A stretch of 64,000 nucleotides of DNA from positions 3,862,001 to 3,926,000 of the forward strand of contig CALNXK010000020.1 in assembly GCA_942486035.1 (NCBI GenBank), in the 5' to 3' direction. The stretch is from Porites lobata. Its lineage: Eukaryota > Cnidaria > Anthozoa > Scleractinia > Poritidae. Position 1 is the first letter of the stretch; every line of letters starts with the position of its first letter. Below are positions 44,501 to 56,500 of the stretch, in pieces. Made by a program: the position numbers and the translations under genes. Below the pieces are notes generated by a model, which had not been told where the DNA came from, did no database searches, and was given only the letters and a program-made list of their open reading frames with translations.

Positions 44501-47500
44501 GCTACATGTAGCTAGTTTGCTAAACTGCATTTAGCTTGAAGTACACGTAGTTTTTATTATAGAGGCATAATTTGATTTGAGAAAATGAAATAAGCATTTT
44601 AGTCATAAACATCCCTCCTTGTCAAGCAGTTATGCGCCTTATGAATACATGTATGTTGACAATAGGTGTTGTTTCTCTATTTAGTTACAACAGCTAAAAT
44701 TAAAATTCCTTCCACAGGAGGATCTTGCTGATGATCGGCCTCTCCCAGCATTAAACAACAAAAGGTAAGATTAATCTGTTCCGCCTTGTTGAACCGCTTT
44801 TCACAGTCACACCAGGTCAAGCGTACCCCTTAGATTGTATTAACGAATCGATTATTTGAAAAGTGAATCCGTTTGTCGTTGCTGCAACTAATATCAAATT
44901 CAAATCTGCATCTCAATGCGTCATGAGCAGTGAATTTTTTTAACACAACTTCTCTGTATCCGGTCAGATTGAAAAAAAAAATCTTTGAATGATTGAAGCA
45001 AGAATGATTGAAGAAAGAGATTTCAGACTCCAGATAAAACTTTTAGCACACACAAGCTTCCGATTCCGTCTCGGAATCTTTACCAAGTGATGTAAGTCGA
45101 CGTTTTTTCACGTGATATATACCGTTAATCACGTGACAAAACGTCTGGGACACCGGTTACGAGCTCCCCGCGATCTACCGGGACGTTTTCGCTCGTGATT
45201 CACAGTAAAAATCACGTGACAAAACGTTGAATTGCATCACTTGGAAAAGATTCCGAGATGGAATCGGAAGCTTGAGTGTGCCAAAAGTTTTATCTGGAGT
45301 TTGAAACCTCGTTTATGTTATTTACAAACTTCTTATTGAAAGAAGTGAACTATTGAAAGAAACATTGATATAAACGTGTCATAAATGCGTTGTGTTTTAC
45401 TTTTATTCTGCTAGACCCACGGAAATCGAACAAGAAGGGGAAAGTCCCACGGAAAATGTTACAAACTCAGGTCCGACCAGGTTTATCCGTTCTCGCTAAA
45501 CTTATCTTTATCTATAGTATTATTTTACTTTTTGCTAGGCTTTTAGTCATTGGAAGGAATTTATAAAACTGTTTTTCTTTGATTAAAGGAATTGCGCAGG
45601 GAACAGACTTCCAAGACATGGAAGTATTTCGAGTTCTTGGATGTTGATGATGTTGCTGTTTCTTTTTGTCGCCAGCTTTTAGTCCGTTGAAGTCTCAATG
45701 CTTAATTGTCGTCTTTTTGTGATAATTTAAGTGTCTTGTCTTAACAATCGTGGGTAGAACAATTAACATTCAGAGCTGGCTGGAATTCGCAATAGATGAA
45801 ATTTCTTTGTTTCTCCAAAGCCAAATCTTCGCAGATCGTCTTCGAAAGTCCCTCTGTTTAAAATTGTTTTAAATGTTTAAACCCTGAAAGAAGTGATGTA
45901 ATGACACTGTTGCCTCACCAGAGATGCAAACTCCAATCGTAGATAGCTACGCATATACACCTGTAACAATAATTGTTAACATTGAGGCTTTCTTTGTCGA
46001 CAGATGGTCCCGAGCCTCTTAAAGAAAATGATCTTAGAACTGCGTCACTAATCATCGAAGTTTTTGGAGAAAACCTGGTAAGTACGTTAAGCCATTGTGC
46101 ACTTAAATGAATGGGTACCCAAAAAGTTAACTTTGCTCGTTCATACTGTGACGGTTGTTTGATTTGTCTTTTAGGTACAGCATGCTTATTCCAAACAGTG
46201 GAAGTATCGCCAAGAGGCCATGGAAAATGTTGACAGGGAATTGACCGCTGACGTACCCGAACTGACGTCAGACAAAGATCCCAAGACTGTTGTCAAGGCA
46301 ACTGTCCTTCTAATTCAGAAGAGAATCAATGATCAAGTGTTTTCAGTAAGACTGAAAAACCTTAGTCATCCAAAATAGTTGAACACTAACGAAGGTATCG
46401 CTACACAAAGACGCGAAATTTTACAGGCATTTGTATCTTGGGCGGGCATTTGGTGCCTCCGATACAAACTTCTGTAACATTTTGCAACTTTGTAGAGCCA
46501 TATCTTCACTCTTTTCTGACGTATCACCCTCAAACTTGACAAGTGTACCAATGTAAATGCGTTCTTGCCAGCGGTATGCATGGATTTATACCAACTGGTT
46601 CTTGTTACTGAAAGGTTGTGAAAAACCGTGGAGCGTCTATTATTGCGGGCCGTTAAGTTACCTTCCACTTTGCAACCTACAGACCTTCATTCTTTCCTTG
46701 CACTGTCCCAGAGTGGAATCACTGCTCCCTCACATTCGGAACGGTTCTTCTGTTGACTGCTTTAAGTCTCCCCTTATGCGAGACCAAGAAATTAACGATT
46801 TAATCACTAAAAGTTATTACCATTAGTAAATAACCGCTGACCGTTCCCTATGCATGTATATCCCATGTGGGAGTTTTGCAATGTATTAGATTTAGATTGA
46901 GCTGCAGTCACAAGACTGATAACGAGTACGATTTTTCCAACCAAGTTCAAGGGTAAACTCGTTCTCTTACTCCATTACGTTCTCGTTCGTTTAATTTTGT
47001 TTTTTTTGGTTAAAAAGCAAACAAACAGAACAGAACAACGGAAAAACAAGCAAACAATTGCAAAGGTCACATCGTTAATTGGAAGCATATTAATAGAGCT
47101 TTTTATCGTGTGTCTCACATGTTAAATTCGTTTTGCAATACGACAATTTGATATTATGTTTATACGAAAACGGGGAACGGGAAAATTGCCAATGGAAACA
47201 AAACCTAAATTAAACCTTGTCCCTATCAATAACTTCATCGTACATTCTCTGTTATGTTTCTATTTTTTATTTTCCCGTTTCCCGTTCTCCGTTTTCCGTT
47301 TCCCGTTCCTCGTTCTCCGTGCCCCGATCTCCTTTTTAGTAACATCCATTTGAATATAGAAAATTACATATTTTATCTTATTCTTTGATTCGTAACGCTG
47401 AAATGTCTTGTTCCTTAGGTATTTAATACCTGCCTTGTGGTATTACGTTCACTGATCAAGACCTACATTCCTCATCACAAGTAAGACTTTTTAACATTCT

Positions 47501-50500
47501 CTTTGTCAGCCACGGTAAACTATTCATAGCTATGTTTTCCCCATGGTTTTCAGTAACATTATTACTACCGGATTCATAGATGAAACAAGAGGACATGAGG
47601 AGAAACAACTCTTCGCCACACACTCGCTTCCCAGAGGTGGTTGAAAGTGGAACCTTTGAACGTCATTTCCCCGAGTTCCCTAAGGCCTGTTTCTCAAACG
47701 TCTTGGTAACTTTTCGGGCCCGTAAAACTGTTTTGTGTTTGCCGTGTTTACATTCAAGATCAAAATTTCAATAATTTTGAAAATGATGCAATGACACTAT
47801 CAGTCAACGAAGCAAAATTGACTAAGAACTGTGCTACTATTCTACAAGTCTTGATTTTAAAATTTGCCTTTGGGCCTGAAACATTTCCTGGCCTTTCGAG
47901 AAACGGGGAACCGGACTCGAAAGGCCTTACCGGGAAGGTCTATTAAGGCGTTGAAACACTCACAAAGATTTAAATGTAAGGGTGAGCAAACCAAGGCTTA
48001 ATTCTTCAGAAAACAATATGCCTTTTCTAAGTTGCCCCAAGTCTTTATTTCCAAGCGGGGCTAAGTGCAAAGCCATTGATATGAAAATTTTCTATAGATA
48101 GTTTTCACTGTCACGCAAAAAAGGATAAATTAGAAACTTTCCAGTGGAAGAAGCCAAGAAAATGAAATGTTATAAAAGACTAAAATATAAACGATTTGTC
48201 GCAGTTTCAGGTCTTTGAGGGCCACAGTTTCTGAGTTATTTGCGGAAACGTTTCATGCACCTTTGAAGAGCTTTGTATGGAGACGCCATATTGGTGCACC
48301 GTTTTGGTCCACCAATATGGCCGCCGGAAATCAACAAAAACTTCTGGAGTTCATTTTTTCTAGAAAAGCACTTTCTTTCACTCCAGAACTAGCATACGTG
48401 CACATAAACATATCTTCTAATACTTGAAATGGTAAAAAAAAAAAATGAAAAATCAAGAGGAGAGACTTTTTTTCAACAAGACAGCATTCCTATTGTGGTG
48501 TCACGCTCTGTAAAAACTCGGAAGTTCAAATTGCTGTATTTTCGAAATGATATATACTACGGGAATGGAAACTGGTACAAAGATTTATTTTTTGTATATC
48601 TTCAACCTAGTGTAAATAAGAATTCGTAAAACCTCGCTATTTTGACTTTACAATTTGATGACGTCACAGTGAAAACCATTTATTCTCAATGATGCAAATA
48701 CAGTCAAACCCCCTGATTATTACAGACAGTTTGCTTTGTCCCAGGGGAAAGAAAGCCCTTACTTTTTCTCTAAATTCAACCCTTTTAAAAGGGACACCCT
48801 ATGAACTTTCTATGGCCCCCTCAGCGTCCGTACTAAGGGGATATTACTGTAATACTCATTTGCACAAGATAGGTTTTGTACTTACCCTCGTTTTGAAAGT
48901 GAGATTTTTTGGAACTCGGAAATGACCTATTAGTGTTCCATGAGGCCACCGGACCGGTTTACGGTCAAGTCGCAGAAATGCTGAGTTATCTGACTCGAAA
49001 TTTTATCGTGCTCAACAATATCCTAGCATCCCTATTACCATTTGCCCCGCTTGTTTCTTCTGATCGAAGGTTTCTAGAACGAGATAGATCACCGCGCTTG
49101 TTTCGTTGTTAATCAAGGGATAAAGAGCGAGATATTATTACACATTTATACTGCATGTTACACATTAATTCCGCTTGTTTCGTCGCATGATGTTTTAAAA
49201 AACAGATATATATTAACACACACTCTTTATTTAACAAAAATTAACTCTGTTTCTCTGTGCACTTCACCTGATAAAATTCGGTCGACATGACTCCGCATTT
49301 AGGGCGACTTAACTCTGGTTACGGGCGACATAACTTCGAGCGACATGACTTTCTGGCGACTTGACCGGTTACCCACCGGACCATCTGCCGCCCTCAAACG
49401 AAACCTGTGCTTATATGATGCGATGATTCGTTTTGTTTTTTTTTTTTGGCACAATAATAGGGCCAAAATACCTAGAATTTGCTGTTCCTTATTGATTTAA
49501 TAGTCAAACCTATTGATAAACAATTGTTTTATCTTCTTTCAGGATCGTCAAATCAGAAATGTCACATGTCTTGGAAAAGGTAATACCTTGTGAACGCTTG
49601 TTATACTTTTAGAAAATAAGTCATTATTAACTTGAAGTTGATGAGATAGAAAACAGTAGTCAATGTTAAGACGAAAATATTGTTTTAAAAGTAATTGTAA
49701 GTATATAGCTATCTTTTGCCTTGGTTGCTGTGTTGGATGGGAGTGGTTGTAATGGTTGTGGTTCGGGTGATAAACATTCGTCGATATGGCCATGATATGT
49801 TCAGTTTTCATAATTACACATGTGAAAGTATAAATTAACGCTGAAATTTAGCGCCAAAATTACAGAGTAATTTGTCACCCATGATATTAAAGATTTATCT
49901 TATCAAAAAGCATCATTTCTATGAATAATGCCGTCCATATTTTTCCTTATCTTGTTGCTAGGTAACTCCACCTCTTTTAACCAAGTCTGGTGAAATGGTA
50001 AGTGAGTGTGTATGATTTGATCAATAGGAGAATATGAAGGTGCTTTTGAAGTTTACAGATTAAATATAGCACATGCACAGCTTATTATTGTGTATGTGAT
50101 TGGAGTTTGCAAGGTTTGCAGTTCACGGTTGTGTTTAGATTGTTGAGAAAATAAGACAACAAGAATCATGAAATTAACTTTGGCTTCCCGGTTGGTCGTA
50201 AAAACCGGTCTGACAATAATGTTTTTTTTTCAGGCCGCCAGAAGTCGTGATGCTGCCACTGCTATGATCTTGGAATTAGCTGTACACAAAGACATCAAGG
50301 TTTGTAACTAGCACAGGAGCGTACAGGTTCGATAATTGTCTCCTTACTGTTGTCTTGTAGCCTGATGTAATTCTTTTTGCTTTTTATAGCCACTTGGTGT
50401 TATCCCAGACATTGTAACACGGCCTTTTAAAGGAAAACAGCAAGTTACAGTGAGTTAAATTTAAATAGCACATGAATTAAAAGGAACTTTTATGTTCATT

Positions 50501-53500
50501 TTAGCTAAATTCAGCCGTAAGGAATTTGGTACCTAAGCAGGCGTAGGCAATTCCTGACAGATGCCACCTGAGTTGCTCCACAAAAAGTACGAAATGGCAT
50601 CTTTCCCACTAACACGAGACATTCAATGTAGAAAGTTTATTTAGGATGCGTCACTCAGTCATCTGATGCAGATGTATCCTACGGTAGTTGTATTGCATAA
50701 ATGTTCCAAAATTCTATCATATGTTCTAAGTTAGACTGACATGTGCCACACCAGATACGAAGAACCACTGAAAAACCACCCCTAAGAAGAAGACATAAAA
50801 TCTGTGGAAACGTATTCGACGTAGATGGCTAAATACCTTATTTCATTTTTAGACTACTCTCCAAAAAGAACGAATTCCAATAAAAGAGTGCAGGACCAAA
50901 TGCCTAAATAGATAGCCTGCGGTGACCCAAATATGGATATTCCGAACACGAAAGAATATGAAACCTCGGTAAAGACAAAAAACAACCACGACGACTAAGC
51001 TGACGGAGAATGGCACAAATCTCGCACCAAACCAAAGTCCGAAAACTACCCCACGAACCTTCGCGTGCTTCTTAACTATGCCTTCAGAATATTTAAAATT
51101 CCTGACTAATTCGTCCCCATGTCTCTCAAACGTCAGAAATTACATTTTCCGTAATCTTATTTAACTCTGCAAAAGGCGTACCCAGTTACCATCCTAGTTA
51201 TAATTTTTTAGTTAGCGCTGGCTACTTATTTTTATATTTTCTCGCTTAACCTGTGTTATTTGAAATTGCAGGCAAGAATGTACAAGAGTAGGATAGAGAT
51301 AATTGAAAAACTCGTAGGAGTTCTTGAGTTAGACTCTGACAAAAATGGGTAAGTTGGAAGTATGAAAATGGATTCCCTTTGTCGCGTAATGTTTGAACCC
51401 TATTCCAACAGATACAAAATTTTTGTCCAACAAAACAACAACACTGCTGGGTCGTGTTTGTTCCTTAAGAACAAGCCAAAAAGTTTAAACCTGATCCAAC
51501 AGCATCCATGACTGTTCAAGGATACAATTGAGACCTTTAGATTCGAAGCCGAAGATTTTTTTCGCATATTCGCATATTTTTAGAGATGAAAAAAACAACA
51601 ACAAAGCCGATTCTTTCTTTCGACTTAATTTCAATCAGGGGCGGATCCAGCATTTTTTTTTAGGAGGCGGTGCACTCTTCTCTTGCTCTACTTCAACACC
51701 AATAAACCACATAGTTTTTTTTTGCAGAATACCAGTTGTATTAGAAAACCACAGGTCATCGGGGGGGGGGGGTGCGCACCCCCTGCACCCTCCCCCTAGA
51801 TCCGCCCCTGTCAATGTCTCATTGACGTGGATAACAGGGAAAAATAGACACCCCTGAAAACTCAATTTTACTGTTTTTTAGCAGAAGCGTTACTAGTAAC
51901 ACAGTTTTTTTTTATTGAAGGTGTTCAAAACCCTCTCCCGATCGCAAAATGATAAAACTTCTAACATGTGTTAAATTGCTTCCGTCACTGCAACATTCTT
52001 ATTAGAACTCGTAATAGATTGACCACAGCTATCACGTTTTCCCGCCAAAATGACGCTGGTTCACGCGCAAGCACTACTAAGTACTGAGAAAATCTCGTAC
52101 TCGATTTTAGTTGTCCTCGTCTTGGAATCTAAAGCTCTCTTATAAGATTTCAAGTTGCTAAGCGTCTGCAGTTAGAAGGTAGAGTATTGAACAGCTGGGA
52201 AATTCTTCTGTTCTTGTTTTTCTTTTGTTTCCAATGAAAGGAGTTGGGGTAATGTTCTATAGCAGCTGAGGTCGGAAATCCCCGGCCCCCATCCTGGCGT
52301 CGACGCCACATGAGGGTTGAGTTTGTTGTTGGTTCTCTCCCTTGCTCCGAGAGGTTTTTCTCCAGGTACCCCCGTTTTGCCCTCTTCTTGAAATCCAACA
52401 AGTCCGAATTCCAATTCGATCTGGAACGCACGGACATGTTGTGCTCCGTGGGTAAACAAATTAGAATTAATTATTTCTTTTTGTTGCCAGGAGTCTTTCC
52501 ACTGGAAACATAATGAGGGTAAAATTATTTCGTTGATTTCTATGGTAGTTTAGTATGATAGTTTTCTCTCAGTGGTAGATACGTTTGCACTTCAAGATGG
52601 TTTATTTAATAGTGACTGTTTCCTTGAATCACCATCCCTTCTCTCGATCAAAATAGCAAATAGGCGTCCCCGACCCTCTAATTAATGCCCCCCGCCGTCC
52701 TAACGTTCTTAAATAGAAAGGAATCGCGTTTTGATCTGCGACAATAGTACCATCTCCTTCATTAGGGCAGTTCCTGTTATTCGCTATCTTGTGCATTAAT
52801 AAATTTATATAGCCCAACTAAAGTAATTCCTTGTAGAGGACACTTAATACCCCAACACTTCTTTGAATAAGGGCCGTCTCTTTTGCCCAAGTTTTAAATA
52901 AGCGCTCGGGTGGTTAGGGAAGACTGTAAAGGGTCTTCCTTATTTTCTCTCTTACCAGGTTGTTTTACCCGCGCTCGAACACACTAGCGGTGATGTGAGG
53001 GATCCTGCGTGTCGGTTGATTCTTGAGCTGTACAGAAAGGTGAATGCAGTGTTGAATGTTTTATTACAGTTTTATACTCAAACTAACACAAATGGATGAA
53101 GAAACTATTAAAGCAACGGCTTACAAAATGAAAAAAGAACGAGGCGAATCGAAATTTCCACCGAGTCAAGCAACAGCTCGTTCAGACGAGTTGTGTAATG
53201 ACCATTCTTTTAGTATTTACCTTAGCTAACTTCATTCTGGATTAGTTCTCTGTGGGGGAAGTTCCAGTAAGAAAAATGTTACAAGTGAGAAGCTAGAGAA
53301 GCAAATAAATGCCCAGGAATTGCCGTATTCATGACAAGCCAATAATTTATTATCTACTAGTAATAACCAAAGGTTACGTAGTGCGGGCGACAGCGATCGA
53401 AGATCAAACCGCTTTTGCTCCAGCGCTGTGTTTTGTATAGGTTTCACGTGACAGATGGTCAAAACACGCGTGATCAGATTACGAGGGGTAGAAGGTCGAA

Positions 53501-56500
53501 ACGCGCTTGTTCAAATTGCGTTCTGTGCATTCCATTCATTCTTAGTGGAAGTTCAAACGAATGTTTGCTACATACATGCGACGCATGCGCAATAACAACC
53601 TGGAGATTAGGATTGCAGGCTTCTCTTGTCGCCCGCAACTAGAGTTTCAACTGAAAAATTTCCACAAATATAAACCACTGAACAATTTTAAAGTTACCAA
53701 AACTGATGTGAACTGAGGTGAATTTTTGTTACCAGTATTGTGGACCGTCTTCCACAGTCAGATGTAAGAATGCAAAGAAGACCATCACAGTTAAACACGC
53801 AAGTTAATTATGCAGTTGCCAAAAGAATATCTTGTAGCCGGGGACTAAAGAAATAAATGCAAAGAAGATCATGGCAGTTAAAGTCGAAACTTATTCAGTT
53901 CTCTCCCATTTTTTTTCTCCTTCTGGTGAAAAAAAAAAAGAGAAAATTTACACGCCCATGAAAGGACGATTTTTATCACCGAAGATAAACGCGTAGATTT
54001 AGTGTGGATTCATTATTTCATATCTTCGTAAAAACGCCAAAACAGTTACATACAGAAAAATACATAGATACATTAATTAACAATGAGGCTGAGTATCTTA
54101 TGAAGAATTATGGGGATCGAGGAGGGTGTTATCCGTCGAGGCCGTAGGCCGAGGTGGATAACACCCTCCGAGATCTCCATAATTCTTCATATGATAGGAA
54201 AGCCGAATTCAATAATTGTTTTATTATTCATTCAAAATAATTCCTAGTTTAAAAACAAAGCTAAACATGCTTACCTCCATCGATGTTAAGTTCACCTTCG
54301 ATAGTGCGCGTTTAGAGTTTTTCAGCTCCGCAAATGTTCTCCAAATAGCAGATGTCGCCCTTCGAGTTGTGTTCTTGCTGTTCTTGCCATGTTTTTAGCT
54401 ATAATTTCGCCTAGTTCTTACTCTTGAAACGAGTAAAATGTCCGCCATTTTTTTGTTTTCACAACCAAAACAACTCAATCTCCTCCCCAGGTCTTCTCGG
54501 TTAACGGTGCCTTTGCCTGCAAGAACGCTGCATTTTTGACGTCATTTCCTCGTTAAACACAAAATTCTTCCAAATTTGGTCGTCAATAACTGGTTATGGT
54601 GAATTATGCGTGTGGTTTTACTGAGCCATATCAGAATCGGGGAAATATTTTGAAGAAATAATAATTTCTCTTATTATGCATTCAAAATATTTCCCCAATT
54701 CTGATTGATTAAAAGCACGCACCATAACCAGTTACTGATGACCAAATTTGGAAGAATTTTGTGTTTAACGAAGAAATGACGTCAAAAAAGCAGCCCACTA
54801 CAGGTTAATGCACCGTTAACCGAGAAGACCAGGAGATGATGAGTTGTTTTCGTTGTGAAAACTAAAATGGGGACACTTCACTCGTTTCAAGAGTAAGAAC
54901 TACTGCTGGAACTAGGCGAAAGAATGGCTAAAAACGTAGCAAAAACAGCAAGAAGACAACTCGGAGGGCGACATCTCCTATCTGGAGAATATTTGCGGAG
55001 CTGGACAAACCTAAACGTGCACTATCAAAGATGAGCTTAACATCGATGCAGGTAAGCATGTTTTAGCTATGTTTTTAAACTAGGAATTATTTTGAATGAA
55101 TAATAAAGCGATTAATGAATTCGGCTTTCGTAGGATATGAAGAATTAAGCGGATCGAGGAAGGTGTTATCCACCTTCCTCGATCCGCTTAATTCTTCATA
55201 TCCTACGAAAGCCGAATTCATTACGTGTTAAATATACCCTCAGTCCTGCAACCCATTATGTGTGTACATACTTCTTGTCGCAGGTCAAAGATAAAGTTCG
55301 TGATTATCTGCCTCCTGATGAACCAGCCACCAGGAAAAACCCGCTGTATAGAAACCTGTTTGACGGGTTTGACAAGATTGATGGCAAGCCTACAGAGGCA
55401 GAGAGAAGGGTTTGTCTAAAAATGTTTTGTTTAAAAGTAAGGGATAAAGAGGATATTTAAGGACTAACGCTATTTTATCTAATGTTCATGTATTTACAGG
55501 CTCAAGCTAAAGCTGCTACTGAGAATTCTGAGAAAGCCAAACAAGCCGAGGTATAGCCCCACTATCCAAATACAAATTCTTCAGTTTCATCTCCATAAAT
55601 TTCCGCAAAGAATTAGTCAAGAGAATATCAGAGCGTTATTATGACTAGTATAACACTTCGCATTATCGGAAATGAAACAAGAACATTTCCTTAACAAGAG
55701 ATATCCCACAATTTTAAGCGTTGAATTTATTATGTCTTTACCTTGGATTGCGTGCATTTTTTATTAAAATCCCGAGAGTATGATCAGCGACCCACCCTCC
55801 CCACCCCCAGATATGATGAGCGATGGACCACCCATCACGCCCACCTGTGGACAGCAACCATTTTCACCCCTCCAGATCCCATTGTGTATTTTTGTGCATT
55901 TTACGAGGTTAGATTAATATCGGTAGCTATTTTACGTCTGTTAAATCCAACAATTTTACTCCTAGAATCAAACCCCAGAAAATTCGATTGTTCTGTTTTC
56001 CTTCTTAGATCGCAGCGTTACAGGCCCAATTGCAGGCGCTAAGAGACATGGCTGGGGTATGTATAGCCATGTATGATTATTTTATTAACCTTCAATAAAA
56101 TAGAAGCTTTTTCATCATTTTAGTGACTGGTTTAAACGAAGTCGGTCAATTTTCCTTTAATTTGTTATTCCTTAATCTTTGACCGTTAACCCTTAAGCGT
56201 TGTATTGGAATATTTTCTAAAATAAGATACTTTGTTAGGCAACAAGTCCTTATTCAGTTATATTACTCACTAATTTATCCCTTCTTGGTTTATAGCTTAA
56301 TTAACTGGGGAAATACATATCAAACCTATCTAAGGCCACTTATTATCCTCCAGATTAAAGCAGTAAGGATAATTATCTTCTCTGATTATAAATCCCATTC
56401 TTGTCCTCTCTTACATGAGCAAAGGCTACTTAAATTATGTGGTTTAATATATATAGACAATGCTTTTTTTATGTACGACTTACTCAAACAGGTTCCTTAG

